This document shows, one piece after another, positions 44,947 to 53,927 of a stretch of DNA of 64,000 nucleotides. Position 1 is the first letter of the stretch. Every line of letters starts with the position of its first letter. The stretch is from contig NZ_JAINZO010000001.1 of assembly GCF_020179605.1 (NCBI RefSeq), positions 1,648,799 to 1,712,798 of the forward strand, in the 5' to 3' direction. The notes under the pieces are model-generated. The model was not told where the DNA came from. It worked only from the letters and a program-made list of their open reading frames with translations, and made no database searches. This DNA is from Geomonas agri. Its GTDB lineage: Bacteria; Desulfobacterota; Desulfuromonadia; Geobacterales; Geobacteraceae. A program made the translations under genes and the position numbers.

Positions 44947-45684
44947 ATGATCCTGGAACTTCTGATACCGATGTTGTTGTGCACCCTGCTGGTCGCGGTC
45001 CTCTACTCGTGCGTCGGGCACGGCGGTGCATCGGGGTACATCGCTGTGCTGGCGCTTTTCAGCGTGGCGCCCGAGGTCTTCAAACCCACCGCACTGACCC
45101 TGAATCTCCTGGTGGCGGGGATCGCCACCTTCTCCTTTGCCCGCGCCGGGCACTTCTCGTGGCGCCTGTTCTGGCCCTTTGCGGTGACCTCGATCCCGTT
45201 CAGCTTTCTGGGTGGCTACCTCACCCTCCCCTCCCACATCTACCGGCCGCTCGTCGGCATGGTGCTGCTTCTCTCGGCATCGCGACTGCTGATGCAAAAA
45301 AACCAGACTCCCGAGCGCACCACTCCCCCTGCCACCGCGACCGCCATGGTCATCGGCGCCGCACTCGGGCTTTTATCCGGGCTCACCGGGGTCGGGGGCG
45401 GCATCTTCCTGAGTCCGCTCTTGTTGTTGTGCAAGTGGGGTGAGCCGAGGGAGGTCTCGGCAGTGGCAGCGCTCTTTATTCTGGTCAATTCAGGGGCGGG
45501 ATTGCTGGGGCATTTGAGCGGGGTGCAGGCGATACCGAGTTACGCGCCGTTCATGGCCGGCAGCGCGCTGCTAGGGGGCGTGATCGGCTCGCTTCTTGGA
45601 AGCCGCCACCTCCCCGTCCCCACCATCATGCGGGTCCTCTCCCTCGTCCTCGCCATCGCCGGATTCAAGTTACTGCTAGTCTGA
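44947..45684 (+). CDS. TauE/SafE family permease (sulfite exporter-like)
   Basis: A 245-aa membrane protein with eight predicted helices and the two TauE/SafE repeats: N-terminal YSCVGHGGASGYIAVLALFS and C-terminal LLSGLTGVGGGIFLSPLLLL. These proteins move organosulfur compounds, sulfite or other small anions. The start follows GAGGGTGAC. It lies 120 bp after narK on the same strand, so it may be read with the nar operon past the hairpin. The substrate is unproven. Confidence 0.87.
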   Translation: MILELLIPMLLCTLLVAVLYSCVGHGGASGYIAVLALFSVAPEVFKPTALTLNLLVAGIATFSFARAGHFSWRLFWPFAVTSIPFSFLGGYLTLPSHIYRPLVGMVLLLSASRLLMQKNQTPERTTPPATATAMVIGAALGLLSGLTGVGGGIFLSPLLLLCKWGEPREVSAVAALFILVNSGAGLLGHLSGVQAIPSYAPFMAGSALLGGVIGSLLGSRHLPVPTIMRVLSLVLAIAGFKLLLV

Positions 45685-45695
45685 GGTCTGACAGG

Positions 45696-45906
45696 GGGCC
45701 CCTCTCCTCTTGAGAGAAGGTGGCCGGAGACCGGGTGAGAGGTGATGTCAGATGGCATCATGTCATCCCTTTGCCAGGCCCTCACCCCTGCCCCTCTCCC
45801 GGAGGGCGAGGGGAGTGGACCTACGGATCGGTCGGATGGTTGGCCAATTTAAAAACTACGTCCCCCGACTCTCCCTCTCCCCCCGGGAGAGGGTCGGGGT
45901 GAGGGC
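45696..45906. repeat. Compound palindromic intergenic repeats, family B
   Basis: Hairpins CCTCTCCTCTTGAGAGAAGG, CCCTCTCCC-like GCCCCTCTCCCGGAGGGCGA and CTCTCCCCCCGGGAGAG are joined by GGGTGAGAGG ... CCCTCACCCC and a core TGGCATCATGTCAT. The plan is that of 33912-34035, plus a third hairpin. It fills the 265-bp spacer between the convergent permease and uppP genes. No ORF was seen. Confidence 0.6.
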
Positions 45907-45949
45907 GATGCTACAAGCGATGCTTTAAAAAAACCGCACTAAACCGTTC

Positions 45950-46720
45950 TTAGAACATAAAAACCAGGAAGAGCACCCCAATGATGATGCGGTAGATGCC
46001 GAAGGGGATGAAGGTGTGGGTGGTGACGAACTTCAGCAGTGCCTTGATGCCGATGACGCCGAAGATGAAAGAGGTAACGAAACCTACCGCAATGTTCTCC
46101 CAGTCCCCCATGTGGAACACAGTGTAGTTCTTGTAGACGTCGTAGCAGGTGGCAGCCAGCATGGTGGGAAGGGCCAGCAGGAAGGAAAATTCGGTGGCAT
46201 CTTTCCGATCAAGTCCGCACAGCAACCCGCCCATGATGGTAGCGCCGGAACGCGAGACGCCCGGCACCATGGAGATGCACTGCACGAGGCCGATGGAGAA
46301 GGCCTGCTTGTAGCTGATCTCTTCCAGGGTGTGGGTTGTCGCCGGCCGGTCCTTCATCCAAAACTCAATGACGATAAAGGCGACACCGCCGGCGATGAGC
46401 ATGTAGCTCACCAGTGAAGGCTGGAAGAGCGACTTAACCAGCTTGTACAGCAGAAATCCTATGGTGCCGGTGGGAAGGAAGGCAAAACAAACCTTCTTGA
46501 GCAGATCGGGGCGTGCAAGAAGCTGCTTGCGGTACACCTCGACCACGGCAAGCATCGCCCCCAGTTGGATGACTACTTCGAAAACCTTGTGCGTCTCAGA
46601 CTGCTGCAGTTTTAACAGCGCCGACGCCAGGATCAGATGCCCAGTGGAAGAAACGGGAAGGAACTCGCTCAACCCCTCCACGATACCAAGTACTATCGCC
46701 TCAAAAATGCCCACGGACAC
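45950..46720 (-). CDS. uppP: Undecaprenyl-diphosphatase UppP (BacA)
   Basis: A 256-aa inner-membrane phosphatase that recycles undecaprenyl diphosphate, the lipid carrier for peptidoglycan and O-antigen. The Glu-rich motif GLSEFLPVSSTGHLIL and the PGVSRSGATIMGGLLCGLDR motif with catalytic Ser/Arg are intact. About eight helices are present. Length and start are standard. It is monocistronic, at the edge of the glycan cluster, which would need the same lipid carrier. Confidence 0.96.
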   Translation of the reverse strand: MSVGIFEAIVLGIVEGLSEFLPVSSTGHLILASALLKLQQSETHKVFEVVIQLGAMLAVVEVYRKQLLARPDLLKKVCFAFLPTGTIGFLLYKLVKSLFQPSLVSYMLIAGGVAFIVIEFWMKDRPATTHTLEEISYKQAFSIGLVQCISMVPGVSRSGATIMGGLLCGLDRKDATEFSFLLALPTMLAATCYDVYKNYTVFHMGDWENIAVGFVTSFIFGVIGIKALLKFVTTHTFIPFGIYRIIIGVLFLVFMF

Positions 46721-46843
46721 ACTCCTTGCTACTGCGCTAGTTTAAGTGGGCTAAGATACCCGATCAATGGGGCATTGTAAAGCCGAACCATTGGCGGGGA
46801 ATATGCCATTCAGGTAAGCGTGAGCAAGGTTAGCAATGGGAGA

Positions 46844-46871
46844 TGGAACCACGGGGTGTCCCGTGGTTCCA
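46844..46871 (-). terminator. Strong hairpin after the hemerythrin gene
   Basis: A 12-bp perfect stem TGGAACCACGGG / CCCGTGGTTCCA with a 4-nt loop, 22 bp beyond the hemerythrin stop. Leftward it is followed by TCTCCCATT, not a clear T-run. Probably a terminator. Confidence 0.55.
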
Positions 46872-46893
46872 CGTGTGGGACGGGTACCAGGTA

Positions 46894-47301
46894 TCAATCG
46901 TGGAGCTTCTCGTAGGCCGCATAAAGCGTGTTCTCTTCGCTGCGCAACCGCCTGGAGATAGTTGCGAACAGCCGGCCCAGCGCCTTGGCGAATTCTATGT
47001 CGATGACCGCGTCGTCGGCAGCGTATTTCTTGAAGAAGGCCACGGCGTTGCCGGATATCTCATCCATGTCCTTGGCGTAAAAATCGACGGTGCGCTTCAA
47101 AGCCTGGTCGGCCTGCGCGGCCTTGTTCAGCACCGGGTAGAGTTGCGCATCCTCCTTGCGCAGATGCGCCAGCAGCGTCGACTGCGCTGCCAGAAGGAGC
47201 TTGTGCGCCTCCTTGTTGGTGATGCTGGTATCCTTGACGCGGTTGAGCATATCCTCGATCGCCACGTGATCCCGTTTCAGCTCGTCTATCAACCTTGCCA
47301 T
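46894..47301 (-). CDS. Hemerythrin-domain protein
   Basis: A 135-aa four-helix protein of the hemerythrin HHE family, which binds a di-iron centre and senses or carries O2, NO or iron. Ligand candidates are H11 (KRDHVAIEDML), the HLRKEDAQLYPVL motif in the third helix region, and EENTLYAAYEKL near the end. The ATG at 47301 is chosen because AGGAGAGGTGG lies 5-15 nt upstream; an extension to 47403 adds nonconserved basic sequence. A nearby nitrate system fits an NO-related role, but this is inference. Confidence 0.85.
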   Translation of the reverse strand: MARLIDELKRDHVAIEDMLNRVKDTSITNKEAHKLLLAAQSTLLAHLRKEDAQLYPVLNKAAQADQALKRTVDFYAKDMDEISGNAVAFFKKYAADDAVIDIEFAKALGRLFATISRRLRSEENTLYAAYEKLHD

Positions 47302-47438
47302 TTGCCACCTCTCCTGTTGCCGTGATTTGTCCTTCACTTGATCAACCTGATGATCAAAGTATAGGCGGGTGGAGAGGTAAGCGGATTGACGCAGGTCAAG
47401 CAATTGAGATATCCGGAAAAATCAGAACGCAAGGAGGC

Positions 47439-48833
47439 CTATTTTGCCAAGGAGATACTTTTCTTGCCGAAGTATGCGGCGTAGGCGCGGTTGACCCAAC
47501 CCTGCGGGTCAGAACCGATGAAGTAGAAATAGAGGCTGGCAGGGCGAGTCGTCACGTCTTGCGCAGTACACTGGCTGTCAGCGCATTGAATCACGTGTGA
47601 TTGTCTTTGTAGCATCTCCCTGCTGTACCGAAGGGAATCGCCACTGACAAGATCTTTGGTCACGGTGACAAAATTCGAGGTTTGCAGGCAGAACAAAAGG
47701 GTCAGGAACGCAGCGGCGACCGTGCTGCCCCCTTTAGAGGGGATGTTTTTCAAGAGCGCCAAGGCGGGATCTGCAAGCCTGGCAAAGATGACAGCAGCTG
47801 TCATCATCCAGCCGATCAGGAAGAAGAAGTAAACCAGGTTGAGTACACGGTTCTGCGGGTACATCCCGGTGCCCCAGTACGGTATGAAGAACCCCAGTAA
47901 CCCTACCAGCAATAACGTCCCCGTTGCGTACACCACCTTGATACGGGCAAACGTTGCCCTCAGTTGAGGCCTGCTGGCAACCGCGCAGAAAACGGCAGTG
48001 GCCAGTATCAAAGTCATCGGGGAGGTCATCCATACTTCCATGGAAGCAAGTGAAGCTTTGCCTGCGTTCCAGGCGATGGTCCAAATGTCCCGGTGAGTAT
48101 CGTAATCGCTCTTCATGCGCGCGAAATTGCCGGGTGCGAATACTCCAAGGCAACTTCCCGTGGCGACCGCCACAAATGTCGCGACCTGAAACCCAGTCAG
48201 TCTTTTTTTGAGCGCATACTGGCCAGCGATCAAGACCACGCTGATAAGGAACGTGAGAGACAACACGATCTCGTTGGTTCCACCCAGGAAAAGGGACAGC
48301 ACAAGGACTGCTCCTTTATTCCAGGGATTGTCGTATTTGGCGTCCTGGTCAATCAGCAGTACCAGGGAAAGCCACAGAATTAGCATGGTGGCGGCAACCT
48401 GGTAGGTGACCACTCCAGCCATCCAGTAGAGCCCCGACCGCAGGTCATCCATCTGGTCCAGGTAGGCGAAGAGCAAGGCTAGCGAAAATATGAGCTTTTC
48501 CCGCCACGCGAGAGCGCGTCTTGTCACTGCGTGTGTCAGCAGGTACAGCGAGCCCACCTGCGCCGCGATGATGAAGGCAAAGACGAGCCGGTATCCCGCA
48601 AGGCTGTCATAGACAAGGGGATTAGTGCTGAGCAGCGCGGTCGAGGTGAAGCGGCCCGACCAGTTCATGTAGCAGGCATACTGGGCTTTGAAGACTCCGA
48701 GGGTTCGGGCGGCAACTGAGTAGGCAAAATCATCGGTTTGCGGATACGCAAAGAAACAGTTGATGACAAACGGAAGTATCAGCAAGGTAAAGAACAGTAC
48801 CGTTACAGTCTTCTTTGCATCCGAAATCGGCAT
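47439..48833 (-). CDS. DUF6056-like polytopic membrane protein
   Basis: A 464-aa protein with about 11-12 membrane helices. The first loop FAYPQTDDFAYSVAARTLG has the TDDF motif and is followed by YMNWSGRFTSTALLSTNPLV, the pattern of DUF6056/GT-C-like glycan proteins. The C-terminal part is periplasmic (SLYFYFIGSDPQGWVNRAYA). The ATG at 48833 has AAGGAA upstream. It is the last gene of the leftward glycan cluster. The probable role is transfer or modification of a polyprenyl-linked sugar; donor and acceptor are unknown. Confidence 0.75.
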   Translation of the reverse strand: MPISDAKKTVTVLFFTLLILPFVINCFFAYPQTDDFAYSVAARTLGVFKAQYACYMNWSGRFTSTALLSTNPLVYDSLAGYRLVFAFIIAAQVGSLYLLTHAVTRRALAWREKLIFSLALLFAYLDQMDDLRSGLYWMAGVVTYQVAATMLILWLSLVLLIDQDAKYDNPWNKGAVLVLSLFLGGTNEIVLSLTFLISVVLIAGQYALKKRLTGFQVATFVAVATGSCLGVFAPGNFARMKSDYDTHRDIWTIAWNAGKASLASMEVWMTSPMTLILATAVFCAVASRPQLRATFARIKVVYATGTLLLVGLLGFFIPYWGTGMYPQNRVLNLVYFFFLIGWMMTAAVIFARLADPALALLKNIPSKGGSTVAAAFLTLLFCLQTSNFVTVTKDLVSGDSLRYSREMLQRQSHVIQCADSQCTAQDVTTRPASLYFYFIGSDPQGWVNRAYAAYFGKKSISLAK

Positions 48834-48941
48834 CTGTTCTTCCTTTACGTGGTCCCGGTCCACTCAGAGGTCAAGGACTGTCATGGGGGGCAAAAAACGA
48901 GGCTGCAGCCTGCAACAGGTCAAGAGAAGCGGCTGCAGCGG

Positions 48942-49673
48942 TCAGGGCGCCTCGTTGCGGAAGAACACCCCATCAACCTGGTATGTTCTTCCGGTGGTGT
49001 CGTCGGAGAAGCAGGGGTTGAGGTCGTGCAGGGTAAAGCCCAGGCCCTCCACCGCATCGATCACCTCACGGAAAAGAGGCTCTCCGTCGTACAGCGGGTG
49101 CAAGGAGAGTTCGAGCTGCACGCCGAGCACCTGGGACAGCACCCCTTCCGCCCCTCGCAGCACGGGGAGTTCGTAGCCCTGCACATCGATCTTGAGGAAG
49201 ACCCTGTCGCCGGGTGAGAGGTACGACTGCACGGCGTCGTCAAGCCGGTGCATGGGCACCTTCTCCACGGCCACGGTCCTGACGCTGGGCTCCGCCTGCA
49301 GGTGAGCTTCGGAAACGGAGAGCAGCGAACTGCTTTCCAGGTTGGCGGACACCTTGATCTCGACCTCGCCCGTGCTATCCCCAAGGGCCTGCCGCGGCGC
49401 CACGGTGAGTTCCGGGTCCCTGCGGGCGAGCTCGGCGAGAGCGGCATGGGCCTCGCGCAAGGGATCGAAACAGATGATCCTGCCCTGGTAGCCAATGGAA
49501 CGGAGGTGCCGTGCAAATTGACCGGTATTAGCGCCGACGTCCAGCACCGTGTCGATCCGATGCTGCTCCAGCATGCGGGCAAGGCGTGCCGCTTCGGAGC
49601 GCGCCGGGCGGTAGGCCCGGATGTCGACGCCAAGGGCGCGGGCAAGTCGCTTGACGAGGAAAGCAAAATCCAC
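48942..49673 (-). CDS. FkbM-family methyltransferase
   Basis: A 243-aa methyltransferase. Motif I is VLDVGANTGQFARHLRSIGY, followed by IICFDPLREA and VFLKIDVQGYELPVLRG, the FkbM signature. It is expected to O-methylate a sugar hydroxyl in a surface glycan. The start is GTG at 49673 with GGAG 6 nt upstream. It is 48 bp after the GT4 gene. A second FkbM gene lies at 53201. Confidence 0.92.
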   Translation of the reverse strand: MDFAFLVKRLARALGVDIRAYRPARSEAARLARMLEQHRIDTVLDVGANTGQFARHLRSIGYQGRIICFDPLREAHAALAELARRDPELTVAPRQALGDSTGEVEIKVSANLESSSLLSVSEAHLQAEPSVRTVAVEKVPMHRLDDAVQSYLSPGDRVFLKIDVQGYELPVLRGAEGVLSQVLGVQLELSLHPLYDGEPLFREVIDAVEGLGFTLHDLNPCFSDDTTGRTYQVDGVFFRNEAP

Positions 49674-49721
49674 CTGAATCTCCTTTTTGATGATCTTCCT
49701 CGTGAACCGGGCGCGCAGTCT

Positions 49722-50981
49722 CTACCCTGCGGCGCCTCCAGCCATGATGTCACGGTACAGGTCGAGGTGCCGTTGCGCACACACCCTGATGTCGAATCTC
49801 TCTTCTACCTTGGCGCGGCAGAACGCCGGCAAGGCGGCCCCCTTCGCGGTGGCTTGCAGCACCCACGCGATGCCATCGGCAAGCGACTCCGGATCGAAGG
49901 GACGGGCCAGGTAGCCGTCGACTCCGTGGGTAATAAGGTCCGGCATTCCCCCGACATCGAAACCTACGCAGGGGGTGCCGCAGGCCATGGCCTCCATGAC
50001 CGTGCAGGGAAGGTTCTCCTGCCGCGACGGGGCCAGAAAGAGATCGGCAACGCTGTAGAGCCGGTTCAGGTCCTGCTGGTCCTCGAAGTAGCCAAGGTAC
50101 CTGGCAGGCAGCCCCAGGTCGAGCTTGCTGTCGGGAATGTCGCGGCCGAACAGCAGCAGCTCCACGGTCTGACCAAGCCCCGCCCGCGCCAGCTGTTCCA
50201 GGGCCGGCGCCAAGTACTGCGCCCCCTTGTTGCTGTCGCTGAGACCGCGCACGGCGCCGAACAGGATATAACGCCGGTCCTCGGGCAGTCCGAGCGCGCG
50301 GCGCGCCTCCGCCTTATCCAGCGGACGAACCGATACCAGGTCGAGGCCGTTGGGGATCACTTCGATCCTGCGCCCGCGAAACAGGGAGCTTTCGCCTGCA
50401 CAGCGGGCCATCCAGCGACTGGGCGCCACCACCGTCATGGAGACCTGCCGCCACGCCCGCTGTTTCCGGTTCCAGACCACGCGGGAAAGGTCGTGCTCGT
50501 GGCGGGAAGCAAGCTGAGGACAGGCACCGCACGCGCCGGTATAGCGAAGGCACTCCTGCGGGACGTGACACCCCCCGGTGAAAGGCCAGGAGTCGTGGAG
50601 GGTCCACACCACCGGGCGCTTGAACCGCGCCAGAGTCTCCACCCTCAGGAACCCACCCGCCACCCAGTGCAGATGGACGACATCAGGCGCCAGTGCGGCG
50701 ACGTCCCCGGCCAGCGCATCGGGGAGCACGGCAGGCGTGAAAGTGGTCCCCCTACCGCGGCGGCTCGCCAGGGCCGGGAGTGCGTCAAGGAAGTACCTCA
50801 AAAAGGCAAACTGAGCGGCACCGCGTCCAAGCTTGGCCGTGACCAGCGGATCGCTACCGGGAGTGGTCTGGACCAGCATCCGGGACGCCGCCCCGTGCCC
50901 CAGGAGCCCCTGGTGCAGACGGCGAGCTGCGTTGAAGGCGCCGCCGCCGGTATCCGAGGTGGAAAGATGCAGGACTTTCAT
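49722..50981 (-). CDS. GT4-family glycosyltransferase
   Basis: A 419-aa GT-B retaining glycosyltransferase. It has an N-terminal acceptor domain with the glycine loop TSDTGGGAFNAARRLHQGLL and a characteristic WTLHDSWPFTGGCHVPQECL stretch. The C-terminal nucleotide-sugar domain has FLAPSRQENLPCTVMEAMAC and the E-x7-E pattern. Its start overlaps the end of the polysaccharide deacetylase by 4 bp. The Cys-rich HVPQEC...CGACPQ segment is typical of WcaC-like enzymes. The sugar added is unknown. Confidence 0.93.
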   Translation of the reverse strand: MKVLHLSTSDTGGGAFNAARRLHQGLLGHGAASRMLVQTTPGSDPLVTAKLGRGAAQFAFLRYFLDALPALASRRGRGTTFTPAVLPDALAGDVAALAPDVVHLHWVAGGFLRVETLARFKRPVVWTLHDSWPFTGGCHVPQECLRYTGACGACPQLASRHEHDLSRVVWNRKQRAWRQVSMTVVAPSRWMARCAGESSLFRGRRIEVIPNGLDLVSVRPLDKAEARRALGLPEDRRYILFGAVRGLSDSNKGAQYLAPALEQLARAGLGQTVELLLFGRDIPDSKLDLGLPARYLGYFEDQQDLNRLYSVADLFLAPSRQENLPCTVMEAMACGTPCVGFDVGGMPDLITHGVDGYLARPFDPESLADGIAWVLQATAKGAALPAFCRAKVEERFDIRVCAQRHLDLYRDIMAGGAAG

Positions 50982-51955
50982 GAGATCCAGAACCGTGACA
51001 GCTGTTTTTTAAAGGTAGCGAGGTCCCAGTCGCGCACGACCTGGCGCGGCAATTGTTGCACATCGGTACCGGCACGCCACTGTCCCGGGAAAGCGGAACA
51101 GGTCCGGGCAAAGCCCAGTTCGCGGCACACGGATACCGTTGCGCCGGTGTAATCCCGCCTGGTGCCGAAGGGGTAAGAGAAGACTTCGGCCTTCTTACCG
51201 GTCAACTCCTCCAGGCGCGCTCTTGAAGCCGCTATTTCCTCGCGCTGGTGCGAGGCAGGCAACGTAGAGAGCGAGGAGTGGGTCACGGTATGGGCACCCA
51301 AGGTCACCTGGGGACTGGCAGCCAAGGTGCGCAACTCCTCCCCAGAGAGGGACCGATGGGTCGCCCGCCCCTCCTTTCCTGCTCCGGCCCACGATCGCAA
51401 CTTGTCCAGGTGATCCTCACGCTGTTGCGGCAGCTCGCGACGCAGCAGCGGCAAGAGCTCCTGGTAGCACCGGGCACGCTGCTGCGGCATCGCGGTATCC
51501 CAGCGTTTCGCCGCCCCATTGATCTGCAGTTCCAGGGCAGGAGGATAGGTTCGCTCGGTGAGCAGCAAGCGTTCCACATCGTCCCACCAGAATTCCCGGC
51601 CACTCCCCAGCAGTTCCGTCGCCACGAAGAAGGTGGCAGGAACCTGCAGTTCTTCCAGTATGGGCAGCGCCTCCAGCGCGTTGTCCGCGTAGCCGTCATC
51701 GAAGGTGACCACCACCGCCGGTTTCGGGATGCGCTCCCAATCGTCATCCAGGCGCGCCAGGGCGAAGTTTTCCTTTAGATAACGCATCTGGGCCCGAAAG
51801 TTCTCTGGCGACACCGCCAAGAGTTGCGGGTCGTGTTCCAGCCGGGTGACCCGGTGGTAAAGCAGGATCAGCACCGGCGGGCTCAAGCGGTTACGCACCC
51901 ACCTGCTCGCCATCAGCAGCGGGGATACCCCCATATGGATCGCATCCAGCAGCAT
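50978..51955 (-). CDS. Polysaccharide deacetylase (NodB domain)
   Basis: A 325-aa carbohydrate esterase 4. The catalytic motifs are VVTFDDGYADN (Asp-Asp) and LGAHTVTHSSL (metal-binding H-x3-H), with FSYPFGTRRDYTGATV near the end. It probably removes acetyl from an N-acetyl sugar. No signal peptide is visible, so it may act in the cytoplasm on precursors, unless the hydrophobic N-terminus acts as an anchor. It overlaps the GT4 gene by 4 bp and begins 1 bp inside the end of the CgeB-like gene. Confidence 0.92.
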   Translation of the reverse strand: MLLDAIHMGVSPLLMASRWVRNRLSPPVLILLYHRVTRLEHDPQLLAVSPENFRAQMRYLKENFALARLDDDWERIPKPAVVVTFDDGYADNALEALPILEELQVPATFFVATELLGSGREFWWDDVERLLLTERTYPPALELQINGAAKRWDTAMPQQRARCYQELLPLLRRELPQQREDHLDKLRSWAGAGKEGRATHRSLSGEELRTLAASPQVTLGAHTVTHSSLSTLPASHQREEIAASRARLEELTGKKAEVFSYPFGTRRDYTGATVSVCRELGFARTCSAFPGQWRAGTDVQQLPRQVVRDWDLATFKKQLSRFWIS

Positions 51956-53196
51956 CAGGCCCCCTTGCTCCCGCGGGACGAGGCATCCAGCAGTCCTTGC
52001 AGCAGTCCCGCCAGTCCCGGGGCACGGTGGGCGAAGGTGTAGTTCTCAAGCGTGCGTCGCTGCGCCGCCCTCCCCATCTCCTCGGCAACGATTCTATGTT
52101 CCAGGAGCCACTTCACCTTTTCCACGCATTCCTCGGCAGAGCGGAACACCGCGACCTCGCGGTCCGGCTCGAAGATCTCGTGCAAATTCTGCTTCCAGTC
52201 ACTCACCAGGCAGGACCCGACGCCGCTCACCTCGTACAGTCTCATGTTGGACGCAAACAGAGGGGAGGAGTCGGCGTGGATGTTGAGAGCGAGCAGCGAG
52301 TCGGCAACGAGCTGGAACATCTCGAGGCCGAACAGCGCCGGCTTAAGGAAGGGACGTAGCCGCGGGTTCACCGGCCAGCACTGCTCCGGCGTCAGCCCGG
52401 CAACCACCCCCAGGAGCGGCAGTCCCCGCAGCGACTTTTCGGATACGCCCAGTTTGGTAAGCCCCCTCATGCCCAGGTTCACTCCCACCTTGACCAGCGA
52501 TTTCAGATGGTCAGCTCTGGATGTCGAGGCGCTGGGCGAGTGGATGGCCAGCGGTACCTGCCGTGACAGCAACTCCAAGAGAGCGTCCCGCTGAAGGTGA
52601 AAGTCGTTGAAGCGCAGCAACTGCCCGATGAAGGTGATTTCCAGGCTCTTCTCTCGCTTGTCGAGGCGCTGCAAAATGGTGGGATCGAAGCTGTGCGGGA
52701 AGCAACGCGCAGGGTACCCCTCCTGTTGCAGGGCTGTCACCGATTCAGGCGCACAGGACAGGATCAGGTCCAGGTCCGACCACACCTCGGTCTTGGGCAT
52801 GGCGCTCCCCACCCAACCGAGGACACCCCTGATGGAAGGGATGTCACGCCTGAGCGCGTGCAGCAACGCCTGGTCATACTCATCGAACCAGACCAGGTCG
52901 GGTTGGAACTCCTTGGCCTGCAGCAGCAGGATCTGCTTCAAATCGACCGTGCTCCACTGCTTCATACCCCGGTCCCTGGCCCAGGCACGCTGCATCGGCT
53001 CCACATTCCAGATGATGTCGAGGACGTCCCAGCCGTGTGGGCGCAGCGCATCACGCCAGCAACTGGACCAGCCGAACGCGTCCTGCTCGTACGCCTCCTT
53101 CTGCACGGCGTAGGTGCAGGCGCCAAGCTCCGGGCGCGAGCCGTAGAACGACTGCAGGTACCTCGCATAGGATGAAGTGATGATCAGCAGTTTCAA
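51955..53196 (-). CDS. CgeB-like glycosyltransferase
   Basis: A 413-aa GT-B protein resembling the CgeB/spore-maturation-type glycosyltransferases. LVWFDEYDQALLHALRRDIP lies in the first domain, and FPHSFDPTILQRL, ITFIGQLLRFNDFHLQRDAL and FASNMRLYEVSGVGSCLVSD define the second. The C-terminal EEMGRAAQRRTLENYTFAHR is the usual family end. It directly precedes the deacetylase gene. Donor and acceptor are unknown. Confidence 0.88.
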   Translation of the reverse strand: MKLLIITSSYARYLQSFYGSRPELGACTYAVQKEAYEQDAFGWSSCWRDALRPHGWDVLDIIWNVEPMQRAWARDRGMKQWSTVDLKQILLLQAKEFQPDLVWFDEYDQALLHALRRDIPSIRGVLGWVGSAMPKTEVWSDLDLILSCAPESVTALQQEGYPARCFPHSFDPTILQRLDKREKSLEITFIGQLLRFNDFHLQRDALLELLSRQVPLAIHSPSASTSRADHLKSLVKVGVNLGMRGLTKLGVSEKSLRGLPLLGVVAGLTPEQCWPVNPRLRPFLKPALFGLEMFQLVADSLLALNIHADSSPLFASNMRLYEVSGVGSCLVSDWKQNLHEIFEPDREVAVFRSAEECVEKVKWLLEHRIVAEEMGRAAQRRTLENYTFAHRAPGLAGLLQGLLDASSRGSKGA

Positions 53197-53200
53197 TCGA

Positions 53201-53917
53201 TTACCGTCCCATATTCCTTACGAATCCCCAGTCCTCGCCGCTTTCGGAGATGTGGAAGGAGTGCAGCCCCGCCTTTGCCAGTGCCTCGATGCAGGCGTTG
53301 GTATCTTTGATCCCCTTGCCGGGGAAGCGATGGTGGAACTCGACCAACAGTTGCTGCGCCCCCCCGGCCACCGGGGAACTGGTAAGGATGTCGCCGATGA
53401 CGCCGTACTCGGCCCCCTCGATGTCCATCTTGAGCAGGTCGATGCGGTCGTGCCCCAGCAGGGACATGATGGTCTCCAACCGGTACACCGCCACCTCGAT
53501 GGCATTCTTTGCCGTGCGGCGACGCCTGAGCAGGGTGTGGCTGACCCACTCCGCGTTCTCCGGGGGATAGAAGAGCGCCGTCCCATCGTAGTCCGCGAGC
53601 CCGTAAGGGTGGAAGACGAACTCTTCCGGCAGGCTCTGCCGCTGCACGAATTGAGCTGAACGCGGCGTGGGGTCGAAAGCGTGGACCGTGACACCGTACT
53701 TCTCGATGACGGCGAGGTCCCAGCTGATGTCCTCGCCCACCCCGAAGGAGTAGACCACCCCACTGCGGGTGAGGCCTTCCGGGCAGAAGGTCCAGGCACC
53801 GTAGCTCAACTCGCCAAGGGTCACGGTTGGGCAGGAAAGTTCGGGCGCCTGTGGGAGTCGATGTCCCAGCGCGAATTCCACACCTTGTTTAAGCAGCAGT
53901 TTCAGTCCGTCCAGCAT
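53201..53917 (-). CDS. FkbM-family methyltransferase (second copy)
   Basis: A 238-aa methyltransferase of the FkbM family. Motif I is weak (VVYSFGVGEDISWDLAVIEK), but VHAFDPTPRSAQF and RIDLLKMDIEGAEYGVIGDI are clear. It has little resemblance to the first copy outside these motifs, so it is not a recent duplicate. The ATG at 53917 follows AAGGAGCCTTG. It sits between the CgeB-like and GT2 genes, 4-10 bp from each, and probably methylates a sugar of the same glycan. Confidence 0.9.
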   Translation of the reverse strand: MLDGLKLLLKQGVEFALGHRLPQAPELSCPTVTLGELSYGAWTFCPEGLTRSGVVYSFGVGEDISWDLAVIEKYGVTVHAFDPTPRSAQFVQRQSLPEEFVFHPYGLADYDGTALFYPPENAEWVSHTLLRRRRTAKNAIEVAVYRLETIMSLLGHDRIDLLKMDIEGAEYGVIGDILTSSPVAGGAQQLLVEFHHRFPGKGIKDTNACIEALAKAGLHSFHISESGEDWGFVRNMGR

Positions 53918-53927
53918 CAAGGCTCCT

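Noticed and set aside
49248-51152. Plus-strand 634-codon frame opposite the FkbM, GT4 and deacetylase genes
   Set aside because: It spans three well-supported minus-strand genes and shows only shadow composition.
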